From Eupransor demetentiae (GTDB lineage: Bacteria; Bacillota; Bacilli; Lactobacillales; Lactobacillaceae): DNA of 64,000 bases. The notes beneath the pieces were generated by a model. The model did not search any database. It saw only the letters and a program-made list of their open reading frames with translations, and was not told the origin of the DNA. Each line of letters starts with the position of its first letter. Position 1 is the first letter of the stretch. The stretch spans positions 186,001 through 250,000 of the forward strand of contig NZ_CAWVOH010000001.1 in assembly GCF_963930865.1 (NCBI RefSeq), read 5' to 3'. The translations under genes and the position numbers were made by a program. Shown in pieces: positions 8,342-18,016 of this stretch.

Positions 8342-9142
8342 ATGAAAAAAATCACACGAATCGCCACTCAAAAGCGAGCAGGGCGCTACAATATTGAACT
8401 TGATGGTCGTTTTGCCTTTGGCCTTTCGGAAAGTGTTTTGGTTAAATTTGGACTGGCCAAGGGGCGTGAGCTCGACGATGAGTTGATTGCTCGTATTCAA
8501 CACGAAGACGACATTGCCCAGGCCCTAAAACTAGCCCTGAACTATTTAGGACCATCGCTGCGGACGGTTCAACAGATACAAAAGCGCTTACTCGATAAGG
8601 AGGTTCAGCCAGCAATTGCCGACCAAGTTATCGAACAGCTTAAAGAGCAGGGCTACCTTGATGACGCCTCCTATGCTAAGCACTATCTGGTCAATAAGAA
8701 GGTTTTCCAGCCTAAGGGGCCGCTCTTAATCAGCCGTGATTTGAAACAGGCAGGGGTAAGTGACGAGATCATTGAAGCCACCATGCCGGATTATACTTGG
8801 GATGAACAAATTGAGATCGCAAGTAAAATTGCCAGTAAGGTCGCTCGTTCTCACCGCCGCGAACCGCAACGTTCCCAGGTGCAGCGCATTAATCAGTCGC
8901 TTGTCCAAAAGGGTTTTTCCTTTGATGTTGCCCAGCGGGTTATCGAATTGCTCGAGCCTGAACCAGATCCTGATTTAGCCGGAGAATTTCTGCAAAGGCA
9001 GGCTGAAAAGTTGACGAGGCGCTATTCGCGGAAGATGTCCGGATCGTCCTTGCGCTACAAAGTCAAGAGCATGCTCTACCAAAAAGGCTTTGATGGGGAT
9101 GCCATTGATCGCGTCTTAGATCAGGTACTTGAGCAAGAGTGA
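8342..9142 (+). CDS. recX: Regulatory protein RecX
   Basis: A 266-residue protein that modulates RecA filament extension during recombination and the SOS response. The N-terminal MKKITRIATQKRAGRYNI and the repeated three-helix modules (for example KRLLDKEVQPAIADQVIEQL and LKEQGYLDDASYAKHYL) are typical of long Firmicute RecX. The start at 8342 fits the family N terminus, but the only ribosome-binding candidate, GGGGG, sits one base from the ATG, and the promoter above suggests a leaderless message. The gene is divergent from dyp. Confidence 0.92.
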   Translation: MKKITRIATQKRAGRYNIELDGRFAFGLSESVLVKFGLAKGRELDDELIARIQHEDDIAQALKLALNYLGPSLRTVQQIQKRLLDKEVQPAIADQVIEQLKEQGYLDDASYAKHYLVNKKVFQPKGPLLISRDLKQAGVSDEIIEATMPDYTWDEQIEIASKIASKVARSHRREPQRSQVQRINQSLVQKGFSFDVAQRVIELLEPEPDPDLAGEFLQRQAEKLTRRYSRKMSGSSLRYKVKSMLYQKGFDGDAIDRVLDQVLEQE

Positions 9143-9164
9143 GCTAGTTTTTCCTGCTTAAAAA

Positions 9165-9173
9165 TGGTATAAT
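9165..9173 (+). promoter_or_regulatory. Extended -10 promoter for the ntdP-like gene
   Basis: TGGTATAAT is a perfect extended -10 (TGnTATAAT) 38 bases before the start codon. No convincing -35 is visible. Confidence 0.6.
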
Positions 9174-9211
9174 CGAAAAGGAATTTTATTTCGGAAAAGT
9201 GGGAAAATAGC

Positions 9212-9781
9212 ATGATTGTTGATAAACCAAATCGCGGTCCACGCGAAGGGGATGTCATCACGATCAAAAGCTATAAGCATGACGGCTCCTTGCATCGCAC
9301 TTGGCGCGACACCATGGTGTTAAAGACGAGTGAAAATGTATTGATTGGCCTCAATGATCATACTTTAGTGACGGAAGATAACGGTCGCCGCTGGGTAACG
9401 CGGGAACCAGCTATTGTATACTTTCACAAGAAGTACTGGTTTAACATTATTGCGATGATTCGTGATAACGGGGTTTCATATTACTGTAATTTGGCCTCTC
9501 CTTACGTTTTGGATAAGGAAGCGTTGAAGTACATTGACTATGATTTGGACGTGAAGGTTTTCCCTGATGGGGAGAAGCATTTGCTGGACGCCGACGAATA
9601 TGCCGCGCACAGTAAGAAATGGCACTATCCTGTCGAAATCGACCGGATTTTAAAAGCCCACGTCAAGATTTTGGTTGACTGGATTAACCAGGGTAAAGGT
9701 CCATTTTCACAAGGCTATGTTGATGTCTGGTATTCCCGGTATCAATATTTGATGCAGCAGCGGTTAAACGATCGTCGTTGA
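9212..9781 (+). CDS. Nucleoside tri/diphosphate phosphatase, DUF402 (Ntdp) family
   Basis: This encodes a 189-residue soluble protein of the DUF402 fold. The N terminus contains REGDVITIKSYKHDGSLHRTW, the centre YYCNLASPYVLD and the acidic strand KYIDYDLDVKVFPDG, which carry the family's metal-binding aspartates. Characterised relatives hydrolyse nucleoside tri- and diphosphates with divalent metals; the physiological role is unsettled. It is transcribed alone, with an extended -10 promoter before it and a terminator after it. Confidence 0.85.
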   Translation: MIVDKPNRGPREGDVITIKSYKHDGSLHRTWRDTMVLKTSENVLIGLNDHTLVTEDNGRRWVTREPAIVYFHKKYWFNIIAMIRDNGVSYYCNLASPYVLDKEALKYIDYDLDVKVFPDGEKHLLDADEYAAHSKKWHYPVEIDRILKAHVKILVDWINQGKGPFSQGYVDVWYSRYQYLMQQRLNDRR

Positions 9782-9785
9782 CAAG

Positions 9786-9813
9786 AAAGCACGCCCAGGC
9801 GTGCTTTTTATTT
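9786..9813 (+). terminator. Intrinsic terminator after ntdP-like gene
   Basis: The inverted repeat AAAGCACGCC / GGCGTGCTTT is followed by a T-rich tract. Confidence 0.88.
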
Positions 9814-9835
9814 TCGATAGGATTAAGGAGAAGCG

Positions 9836-12800
9836 ATGTCAGTTGAAATTTTGATGGGGACTGCCCGGGCGGACTTTCGCCAAGAAATGTTAAGCCGGAT
9901 TGCTGAACAAAGTAAGGCTAATCCGAATTTGACGGTTTTTTACGTTGTGCCCAACCACATTAAATTTGATAGCGAAGTCGAAGTCTTGGAAGCATACCGT
10001 CAACTGGCGGGTTTGCCCGCTGACGCCCTTTACGCGCAGAGCCGTCTGCAGGCCTTTTCTCTGAGTCGTCTGGCCTGGTACCTCTTGAAAAATTCACCCC
10101 GGCGCCAAGCTCAAATCTTGGATCCGACTGGACTTTTTATGATTTTGAGTCGCATTTTACGTGAAGAGGCGACCCGTCTACCAGTATTCGCTCGCATGCA
10201 GGCCAAGCGTGGCTTTGTTCAAAGCCTGCTTGCTCAGTTATTGGAACTGCGAGCCAGTCAAATCACACCAGAAGAACTGCTGCAAAGTCTGGACGAGCAG
10301 TTTGACCAAAATAGTCAGCATGCCGCTTTGGAAAACAATTTGAGCCAAAAGTTACGCGACTTGGCCATAGTCGCCGACGCCTTTGATAGGGCGCTGGGCG
10401 ACCGCTGGATTACTGCTCAGGAATCTTTGCCCTATTTGGCCAGCCAATTGGCCGATATGGAGCTCCAGGACGTCGCTTTTTATTTCGAAGGCTTCAACGG
10501 TTTTACTTCCGCCGAATGGTCAGTTTTGACCCAGTTGGTGCAGAAATACCCAGTAACGATTAGCCTATTGGGCGAACAAGATAGCCTCGGCCAAACGGTT
10601 GAAGGGGACCTCTTTTACAAACCGATGGAAACGGCGCGGCGCCTGCAGCACCTAACTCAGGGACAAAATCTTGACTTTAAGCTGAGCTCAACTAGTAAAG
10701 TTCGTGCAATTAATCCCGACATGGCGGATCTCCTTGCCTCCTGGGAAAAGTTGGGCCAGTACGGTCGCTTACCCGAGGCCGAACCGCTGGAACAGTTGGA
10801 TTTTTTCTTAGCCGATAATGCGGTGACGGAGTTGCAGGAAGTTGCCCGGCGGATTCACCGAGACTTGGTCGCAGATTCATCTTTGCACCTGCGGGATTGT
10901 TTGATTTTGGCCCGCGATTTGGGGCCCTATAAGAATCACATTCCAGTGGTGATGGAGCAGAACCAACTGGCCTACTTTTTGGATGATGACGTTAAAATGG
11001 CGAACCATCCCATCGTTGAGCTGGTGACCAATCTCTTAAAACCTAAAGAAAATCTTTTTTACTATCAAAATATTTTAGTTATCGTTAAGTCGGGCTTTTT
11101 GCGGCCTCAGAGCGGGGAAGTTGATTGGGCGGATGACCAAGTATTCTTCGATACTTTGGCCTATTTAGATAATTATTTAACCGCTAATCAACCCTCCTAC
11201 CGCTACTGGCACGATGTCAAACGGCCTTTTGATCTTTTTCAGCTTGATATTGAAGATGATGAAGCGCAGATGGCGACAGTTGCCGGTCAAATTAATCAGC
11301 GACTAGAAGGGCTTCGCCACTTCATTGTCCGTGCCTTGGACGATTTTGTGGCCGCTATTGCGGAATCGAAAACGATGCGCCAGGCCGCCGAAAGTTTGAT
11401 GACCTGGTTGCAAAAGTATCAGCTCGACCAAACGATTCTAAAGGAACGCAATCGCTTGGCTGCGGCCGGTGATTTGACCCGGGCCCAGCAAATTGATGAA
11501 GTTTGGCAAATGTTCATTGGTACACTGGATCAATTGGTTTTGGTGGCTGGTGAAGAAGCCTATGACCAACAGCTCTTTTTGGAAACGCTGTTGGCTGGTT
11601 TTTCCGGGGCCTCCTTTTCAGGGATTCCCAACCAGCTTGATCAGTTGACGATTTCCGAAGCGGGAATTGTCCAGAGTCAGCACTACCGTAAGCTTTATTT
11701 TATCGGGGCGAGTCGGCAAAACTTGCCGGCTAATATCAAAAACAAAGCCATTATCAATGATGCTGAGCGAACGATTCTTCAGCCTGCTTTGGCGCAGGGT
11801 GAACAGGCCAAATATTTACAAGACACTGCCCAGCAACAAATGGCCAGTGAAAACCTGCTCTTCTACGGCGCTTTGGCCGCTTCGTCCGAATCGGTTACCT
11901 TATCCTACCCGCTTTTGGATAGCAAGGGCCAGGTTAACGAAATGTCGGCTTACCTTCAGCGTTTGGTCGCCCATTACCAGGCACCGGTCGAGAGAATTGC
12001 TGGACATCCCGAAGATAGCCAGCAACTGGTCGAAAAATACCTGAGTGCACCGGCAGCCACACTGGCACAGTTGGCCAAGTTGCCAAACGGCAACCGGCAG
12101 GGCCAAGCCTTTGAAAGCTTAGCGAATTTGCTGAAAGAAAGCGGCTGGACCAGGGCCTTAAACCGTATTTTGGCCGCCGGCCACTACCGCAATCGTGTTG
12201 AAAAGCTCGAAGCAAATTTGGCTGCTCAACTCTTTACTCAACCGCTGAACGTCTCGATTTCCCAGTTGGAAGCCTATTACCGTAATCCCTATGAGTATTT
12301 TTTGCGCTACGGCTTACGCTTGCAAGAACGTCTGACCCACGAGCTCAATTCTGCTCAACTAGGGACGCTTTACCATGGCATTATGGAAGCCGTCATTGGT
12401 CAATCAATCCAGACTAATACCGACTTGCGCCAATTAGACCAGTCCCAGCTTGAAAAAATGGTGGAGGATGCGCTGGCCTTACAAGCCGCTAGCCCAGAGT
12501 TCGCCAATCTCTTGGACAGTGCCCAGGGGCAGGCCACTTTGGCCTATGTTGACAACGTTGCATTGCGCTTACTGGGACAGATGCAGCGTTCCAGTCAGAC
12601 GAACCAAAGCCAACCGAGCCAGGTTGAAAAAACCTTTGGTTTTCCAAATCAGTCTTTGCCGGCTCTGAAATATCCCTTTAAGCAGAGTTACATTGCCTTA
12701 CGAGGAAAGTTGGACTGTTTTGATTTCCAGGATCCCAACCATCAGTTTGGTACGATTTTGGATTATAAGTCCAATGGCAAGAAATTTGACTGGGGTCAGG

Positions 12801-13366
12801 CCTACGATGGTTTGCAGATGCAGCTCTTGACCTACTGGCAGGCGGCCCAAACTAATGCCGGCCAGCTAGGTATTAATCAAGTTGGCGGCGCGCTCTTTGC
12901 CAAAATCGCTCCTAGTCCAATCGCCCTCAGCGATTACAAGGGTGATCTAAATGACCTTTTGGCTGGCAAAGTTACGAGCCCGGAATTCAAGTACCATGGC
13001 CTACTCTTGGCTGAAAACGACTATCTGGATAACTTGGAACGGGTTGCACCGGGTGAAAACGCCAGTTATTATCCTTTCGCTGTGAAAAAAGATGGCGACC
13101 TAACCAGTCGCTCGGAAACTTTGACGCCTGATGAACTCGATTTGTTACTGGCCCGTAACCAGGACAATGTCGAACGGGCTGCCCAAGGCATCACTGCTGG
13201 CGACTTTCCAATTCATCCGGTTGAAAGTAGTTTGCAATATTCACCATACCGGGATGTTATGCGTTTTGACCGGGCACTGGGTGATCAATATCAGGGCGTC
13301 ACGCCCAACCAAAAACAGGTTATTATCGACCGCTTAGCCGAGCAGAAGGGAGGACAAGATGGCTAG
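9836..13366 (+). CDS. rexB: ATP-dependent exonuclease subunit RexB (AddB-type)
   Basis: A 1176-residue subunit of the RexAB helicase-nuclease that resects double-strand breaks for RecA, the Lactobacillales form of AddAB. The C-terminal nuclease is intact: GKLDCFDF, ILDYKSNGKKFD near residue 975 and MQLLTYWQA. The N terminus (ILMGTARADFRQ) lacks the Walker A motif of Bacillus AddB. The four cysteines that bind the AddB iron-sulfur cluster are absent: the first position reads YYRNPYEYF and the C-terminal ones fall in VESSLQYSPYRDVMRFD; only two Cys occur in the whole protein. AAGGAG lies five bases before the ATG. It overlaps rexA by eight bases. Confidence 0.93.
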   Translation: MSVEILMGTARADFRQEMLSRIAEQSKANPNLTVFYVVPNHIKFDSEVEVLEAYRQLAGLPADALYAQSRLQAFSLSRLAWYLLKNSPRRQAQILDPTGLFMILSRILREEATRLPVFARMQAKRGFVQSLLAQLLELRASQITPEELLQSLDEQFDQNSQHAALENNLSQKLRDLAIVADAFDRALGDRWITAQESLPYLASQLADMELQDVAFYFEGFNGFTSAEWSVLTQLVQKYPVTISLLGEQDSLGQTVEGDLFYKPMETARRLQHLTQGQNLDFKLSSTSKVRAINPDMADLLASWEKLGQYGRLPEAEPLEQLDFFLADNAVTELQEVARRIHRDLVADSSLHLRDCLILARDLGPYKNHIPVVMEQNQLAYFLDDDVKMANHPIVELVTNLLKPKENLFYYQNILVIVKSGFLRPQSGEVDWADDQVFFDTLAYLDNYLTANQPSYRYWHDVKRPFDLFQLDIEDDEAQMATVAGQINQRLEGLRHFIVRALDDFVAAIAESKTMRQAAESLMTWLQKYQLDQTILKERNRLAAAGDLTRAQQIDEVWQMFIGTLDQLVLVAGEEAYDQQLFLETLLAGFSGASFSGIPNQLDQLTISEAGIVQSQHYRKLYFIGASRQNLPANIKNKAIINDAERTILQPALAQGEQAKYLQDTAQQQMASENLLFYGALAASSESVTLSYPLLDSKGQVNEMSAYLQRLVAHYQAPVERIAGHPEDSQQLVEKYLSAPAATLAQLAKLPNGNRQGQAFESLANLLKESGWTRALNRILAAGHYRNRVEKLEANLAAQLFTQPLNVSISQLEAYYRNPYEYFLRYGLRLQERLTHELNSAQLGTLYHGIMEAVIGQSIQTNTDLRQLDQSQLEKMVEDALALQAASPEFANLLDSAQGQATLAYVDNVALRLLGQMQRSSQTNQSQPSQVEKTFGFPNQSLPALKYPFKQSYIALRGKLDCFDFQDPNHQFGTILDYKSNGKKFDWGQAYDGLQMQLLTYWQAAQTNAGQLGINQVGGALFAKIAPSPIALSDYKGDLNDLLAGKVTSPEFKYHGLLLAENDYLDNLERVAPGENASYYPFAVKKDGDLTSRSETLTPDELDLLLARNQDNVERAAQGITAGDFPIHPVESSLQYSPYRDVMRFDRALGDQYQGVTPNQKQVIIDRLAEQKGGQDG

Positions 13367-16300
13367 AAATTTCACACCTGAACAAGACCGCGCCATTCAC
13401 GCCAGTGGGCACAACATCCTCGTTGCCGCCTCAGCCGGTTCTGGTAAAACCACGGTGCTAATTGAACGCTTAATCCAAAAGATTTTGGCCGGCGATAGCA
13501 TCGACCAATTTTTGATTGTGACCTTTACCAACGCCGCGGCAGCAGAAATGAAGGAGCGTTTGGAAAAGGCTTTGCAGGCCCAAATTGCGGACGCGCAACC
13601 TGAACAGCGCCAGCACCTATACCAACAACTCAGCCTTTTACCAGTTGCCCAAATTTCAACCATTGATGCCTTCGCGCTGAACTTGATTGAGCAGTACTAC
13701 TACAAAATCGGTTTGGATCCGGCCTTTCGTTTGCTTTCGGACACGGCTGAACGTGAAATGCTTCGCCAAGACGTTTTAAACGAACTGATGGGGGAGTATT
13801 ACGCAACCGACCATCCTGATCATGACGCCTTTATGGCGCTCTTGGCTAACTTTGCTGACCCCAATCATGATGATGGCTTGAAGGACAAAATTCTCCGCTT
13901 AGCTGATTTTGCTTCGGCCCGACCCAACGGCGAAACCTGGCTTAAAAATCTGGCTGCTGAACAGGTGACTTCCGGTGATTTAACCGGGACGCCCCTGTTT
14001 AAAAAGGAAATCTGGCCTGATTTTCGCGCTGAAATTGCTCGGGTTTTGAACGAAATTGACGCGCTTTTACCGGCTGTTGCTGATGTTGAAGAATTACCCA
14101 AGGCCGCTGAGGCTTTGGCAGAAATGCAGACTTATCTCTGGGACTTGCAAGCGGCTAGCGACCAATCCTGGGACGAACTGCAGGCGCTTTTCTTAAAGTG
14201 GCCCAAGCTCAGCATTGATAGAAATACGAAAAAGATTAAGGAAAATCCGGACCTGGTCCTTTTGCTAGACGAAGTCCGCCGGATTAAGCAGACCTATTTT
14301 GATAGCAAGGCCGACTTAAAGAATATGGCGGACCAGTACTTTAGCTTGAACCAGGAACAGTGGGCCTTGGTCAACAAGGCCAGCCAATCCCTAGTCAAAA
14401 GCTTGACGGATTTGACCGTTGCTTTCCAAGAAGCATTTACGGCGCGTAAGCGTCAGGACAACTTGCTCGACTTTCCCGATTTGGAAGTCTTGAGCCGGGA
14501 AATTCTGGCCGATGAAGAAACGCGTAAAATCATTGTTCAGCAGTTCAAGGAAGTCCTGATTGATGAATATCAGGATATTAACCTTTTGCAAGAAAGCCTC
14601 CTCAACGAACTTTCCAACGGGCACAACCTCTACATGGTGGGTGATGTGAAGCAGTCCATCTATGGTTTCCGTCAGGCTGACCCATCGCTTTTCTCTGGTA
14701 AATACCACCGTTATGGGCAGGCAGACAACGACGATGAACTAATTGAACTGGCCGATAACTTTCGTTCCCAGGCCAATGTCGCCAAGCTAACCAACTTGAT
14801 TTTCACCCAGATTATGGATGAAAAGCTAGGCGACGTGGCTTACCAGGATCAAGCCCGCCTAGTTGCTCGAGCCGCCTATCCGGACAGCTTGCCCGCCGTC
14901 TTCAAACTCGATTTGCTCGAAAGTAAAAAATCTAGCGCGGAAGATGACGAGGGTATTGATTGGGAAAAGCGTGATGCCCAGTATACCCGCTTAGTTCAAC
15001 GAATTCGCAAGTTGCGGGCCGAGGGACAAGTTGATGCAGGTGCCGAGGGAATGCGACCCGTGCGCTACAGTGATATCGCCATTTTGACCCGCTCCAAGGG
15101 TGGCTACATCGACATGGTTCGTCTCTTCCACGATGCCGACATTCCCGTCCAGGTCGATGGTGTCGGGGATTATTTCCAGACCATGGAAATTTACTTGATG
15201 ATGGACTTATTGAAAATCATCGATAATCCGCATCAAGACATTCCCTTAGCAGCGGTTTTGCGTTCGCCGATGTTTGGCTATGGCGAAAATGAATTGGCTA
15301 AGATTCGCCTTGCCGATAAGGACCAGGATTTTTGGACCGCCTTGCAGGCCTATGCCAAGGGCGATGAAAAGACCCAGGATTTTTTAGCAAACTATGCCAA
15401 GTGGGCCGTCCTGGCCCGGCAAAATGACCTCGTTGCTCTGATTCGCGCCATCTATGCTGACACGGCCTGGGTGGATTACACCGCTTCGCTAGCTGGTGGA
15501 GCCCAGCGCAGTGCAAACTTGGAAGCCTTGTATCAATACGCGGCCTCCTACCAGGAAAACGTCCATGCTGGTCTTTACCGCTTTATTCGCTACGTCGAAG
15601 AGTTGCAAAAGTCCGGCGGTGAAATTGGGGAAGTCAGTCAGGAAAGTGAAGAAGAAGCGGTCCGCATCATGACCATTCACGCCTCCAAGGGACTCGAATT
15701 TCCCATTGTTTTCCTGCCTGAATTTGAAAAGAGTTTTAACACTTCGGATACCAGTGGCGCCTTGCTTTTGCAAAAGGATGCCGGGATTGGAATCGATTAT
15801 TTGGAGCCTAAGAGTCAGGTCCGCTTGCCTTCGCTGGCAAAATTAGTAGTCAAAGCCGCCATTAAAAAGCAGAGCTGGTCGGAAGAAATGCGCTTGCTCT
15901 ATGTTGCCTTGACCCGTGCCAAACAGCAGCTCTATGTTTTGGCAACGGTGAAGGTCAACGATGACGGTCTGGATAGCCACCTTGAAGAGCTCTGGCGTTC
16001 CGCGCGCCAGACGTCTGAACAATTTTTCTCAAGTAATTTACGGCTCAAAGCTCGTTCCTACTTGGATTGGTTGATTATGTCGCTGGCCCGCACCAATAAC
16101 CAGGAACTAATCGCCTGGTTTGGTGAGGTTGAACAGCCCCGTTTGCTAGGAGCACAGAGCCCCCAGGATGCTGAGGTCGAATTTTTTGACATCGCCGAAT
16201 CGGATATTCAACCAATTGTTGCCCGGATTAATGCGGATCAAAGCTCCTCGGCAAGTGCCGAACAAGGCAAGACGATTAATTGGCTCGATGTTGAAAAATC

Positions 16301-17045
16301 TCTGACTTACACCTATCCTAATCAAGTCGCAACTCAGACACCGGCTTACCAGTCGGTTTCGGAAATCAAACGGCTTTTTGAAGATCCCGACCGAGCCCAA
16401 ATGCCGAGTCTTGAAATCGGCGAAGATGGTCGCATGAAGAGTGAAGAAATTTTGCCGCTTGAAAAAATGGCTCTACCTGAATTTCTCACGGATGGCAGCC
16501 ACAAGCCATCGCAGTCGGCTGTAGGAACGGCAACCCACTTGATTTTGCAGTTGGTGGACTTTGCCCACTTCTATACCTTGCGTGAATTAGAAGAACTGCG
16601 GGATGAATTGGTCGCCCAGGAAAGAATTATTCCTGCGGTGGCGCAGTTGATTAATTTGGATGATATTTTGAATTTCTTGAATTCCGACTTTGGTCAAGAA
16701 CTGGCTCGTCATCAAAATTCACTGCAACGAGAAGCAACTTTTGCCATGCTCATTCCTGCTAACCAAATTTATGCTAAGCTAGACGACAAGCAACCCGTCT
16801 TGATTCACGGAATCATTGACGGCTATTTCCTCGATCCAAGCAAAAAAGAGCTGACGCTCTTTGATTACAAGACGGACTACATTCGCCGTAATCACCTTAG
16901 TGAGGACTTAAAGAAGTTGAAGCATCGCTATCAGGGCCAGATTGCCCTCTACAAACAAGCATTGAGCCAGGAATATCCGGACTATCACTTCAAGGCCGTT
17001 CGTTTGGTTGCCTTGAGTGTCGGTCAGCTGGTTAACATGGATTAG
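13359..17045 (+). CDS. rexA: ATP-dependent helicase/nuclease subunit RexA (AddA-type)
   Basis: A 1228-residue UvrD/SF1 helicase fused to a RecB-type nuclease. Walker A reads AASAGSGKTT at about residues 24-33, Walker B LIDEYQDIN near 404-412, and helicase motif VGDVKQSIYGFR near 428; the late helicase motif MRLLYVALTRAK is near 845. The nuclease motif GIIDGYFL...LFDYKTD near 1150-1170 is complete. With RexB it unwinds and degrades linear DNA and should respond to a Chi sequence. The start follows GGAGG within the end of rexB, implying coupled translation. Confidence 0.95.
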   Translation: MARNFTPEQDRAIHASGHNILVAASAGSGKTTVLIERLIQKILAGDSIDQFLIVTFTNAAAAEMKERLEKALQAQIADAQPEQRQHLYQQLSLLPVAQISTIDAFALNLIEQYYYKIGLDPAFRLLSDTAEREMLRQDVLNELMGEYYATDHPDHDAFMALLANFADPNHDDGLKDKILRLADFASARPNGETWLKNLAAEQVTSGDLTGTPLFKKEIWPDFRAEIARVLNEIDALLPAVADVEELPKAAEALAEMQTYLWDLQAASDQSWDELQALFLKWPKLSIDRNTKKIKENPDLVLLLDEVRRIKQTYFDSKADLKNMADQYFSLNQEQWALVNKASQSLVKSLTDLTVAFQEAFTARKRQDNLLDFPDLEVLSREILADEETRKIIVQQFKEVLIDEYQDINLLQESLLNELSNGHNLYMVGDVKQSIYGFRQADPSLFSGKYHRYGQADNDDELIELADNFRSQANVAKLTNLIFTQIMDEKLGDVAYQDQARLVARAAYPDSLPAVFKLDLLESKKSSAEDDEGIDWEKRDAQYTRLVQRIRKLRAEGQVDAGAEGMRPVRYSDIAILTRSKGGYIDMVRLFHDADIPVQVDGVGDYFQTMEIYLMMDLLKIIDNPHQDIPLAAVLRSPMFGYGENELAKIRLADKDQDFWTALQAYAKGDEKTQDFLANYAKWAVLARQNDLVALIRAIYADTAWVDYTASLAGGAQRSANLEALYQYAASYQENVHAGLYRFIRYVEELQKSGGEIGEVSQESEEEAVRIMTIHASKGLEFPIVFLPEFEKSFNTSDTSGALLLQKDAGIGIDYLEPKSQVRLPSLAKLVVKAAIKKQSWSEEMRLLYVALTRAKQQLYVLATVKVNDDGLDSHLEELWRSARQTSEQFFSSNLRLKARSYLDWLIMSLARTNNQELIAWFGEVEQPRLLGAQSPQDAEVEFFDIAESDIQPIVARINADQSSSASAEQGKTINWLDVEKSLTYTYPNQVATQTPAYQSVSEIKRLFEDPDRAQMPSLEIGEDGRMKSEEILPLEKMALPEFLTDGSHKPSQSAVGTATHLILQLVDFAHFYTLRELEELRDELVAQERIIPAVAQLINLDDILNFLNSDFGQELARHQNSLQREATFAMLIPANQIYAKLDDKQPVLIHGIIDGYFLDPSKKELTLFDYKTDYIRRNHLSEDLKKLKHRYQGQIALYKQALSQEYPDYHFKAVRLVALSVGQLVNMD

Positions 17046-17055
17046 GAGCCTTACC

Positions 17056-17727
17056 TTGGAAAAGAAAAACAAGATCGCCCCCGTCACCACCATCCTGGTG
17101 ATTTTAATTAGTTTGATTTACCTTGCTGAATTTTATATGACGCAAAACCATACGACCGATGGCTTACTCTTAATTGATTTCGGCGCCAAATACGGGCCGC
17201 TCGTTATCCAACACGGTGAATATTGGCGCCTAGTGACGGCCATCTTCTTGCACGTTTCCTGGATGCACGTCATCACCAACATGGTGACCCTGTGGTTTAT
17301 TGGCGCTCTGGCTGAGAGCTACTTTGGGACTTGGCGCTACCTCTTGCTCTTCTTTATTGGTGGCATCGGGGGAAACGTCGCCTCTTGTCTATTTGCCCCC
17401 GACGTTGTAGCGGTTGGCTCGTCAACGGCCATTTTTGCCATCTTCGGAGGTCTCTTGGTGTACACGATGGCCTTTTCAAATCAGCAGGGCGTGATGGCCC
17501 AAGGGCAGATTCTGGCCGCCTTCGTTATTTTGAACCTGGTGGTTTCCTTCACGTCACAAGATGTTGACTTGTGGGGGCACCTGGGCGGCCTTTTGACCGG
17601 AACCTTGTTGGCCATCGTCATCGGTTTCAAGGGAAAACAGGGCCGGATTGACTGGCCCATGCGCATTATTGCCGGTAGCTTGATTCTCTTGGCTCTCCTA
17701 ATTTCAGTTTGGAAGTTGATGGGGTAA
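17056..17727 (+). CDS. Rhomboid family intramembrane serine protease
   Basis: This encodes a 223-residue membrane protein with six to seven helices. The catalytic Ser lies in VGSSTAIFAIFG (family GxSx) and the catalytic His in WGHLGGLLTG; the conserved HVSWMHVITNM loop is also present. Rhomboids cleave single-pass membrane proteins within the bilayer. I chose the TTG at 17056 because AGGAG lies seven bases upstream; a longer frame from 17017 would begin inside rexA. The gene belongs with yqgQ and glcK, a rhomboid-yqgQ-glcK order known in Bacilli. Confidence 0.88.
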   Translation: MEKKNKIAPVTTILVILISLIYLAEFYMTQNHTTDGLLLIDFGAKYGPLVIQHGEYWRLVTAIFLHVSWMHVITNMVTLWFIGALAESYFGTWRYLLLFFIGGIGGNVASCLFAPDVVAVGSSTAIFAIFGGLLVYTMAFSNQQGVMAQGQILAAFVILNLVVSFTSQDVDLWGHLGGLLTGTLLAIVIGFKGKQGRIDWPMRIIAGSLILLALLISVWKLMG

Positions 17728-17730
17728 AAA

Positions 17731-17937
17731 ATGAAGAATTTCTATGATGTTTTACAGTACTTAAAAAAGTACCAGGTATACATTCATGTTGGTAAGCGCC
17801 TTTGGGACATTGAAATGGCAGCTCTAGAAGTTGATAATCTCCGCAAAGCCGATGTCTTGAGCAAGGATGACTACGAGAATATCAAGCTGATTTTAGCCCG
17901 TGAGCACAAGCTTGAAGAACAGCACCCGACGGACTAA
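17731..17937 (+). CDS. yqgQ: YqgQ family protein (DUF910)
   Basis: This encodes a small 68-residue helical protein (MKNFYDVLQYLKKYQVYIH...). It matches the YqgQ/DUF910 family by sequence, length and position between a rhomboid protease gene and glucokinase, the same order as in Bacillus. The family has a three-helix structure but no proven function. It starts three bases after the rhomboid stop. Confidence 0.87.
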   Translation: MKNFYDVLQYLKKYQVYIHVGKRLWDIEMAALEVDNLRKADVLSKDDYENIKLILAREHKLEEQHPTD

Positions 17938-17956
17938 AAGAAATCAATTCCTTTTG

Positions 17957-17970
17957 TGTAAACGCTTGCA
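17957..17970 (+). promoter_or_regulatory. Catabolite-responsive element (cre) upstream of glcK
   Basis: TGTAAACGCTTGCA matches the cre consensus TGWAANCGNTNWCA at all but one position (G for W at position 12). It overlaps the -35 hexamer of the glcK promoter, the placement expected for CcpA-mediated repression. Confidence 0.7.
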
Positions 17971-17995
17971 AAGAAAGCTCGGAATCTGTTAAAAT
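17966..17995 (+). promoter_or_regulatory. glcK promoter
   Basis: The -35 is TTGCAA at 17966-17971 and the -10 is TAAAAT at 17990-17995, with an 18-base spacer. The -35 shares bases with the cre site. The predicted leader is about 60 bases. Confidence 0.6.
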
Positions 17996-18016
17996 AGCCG
18001 GGTACTAATAAAATCT

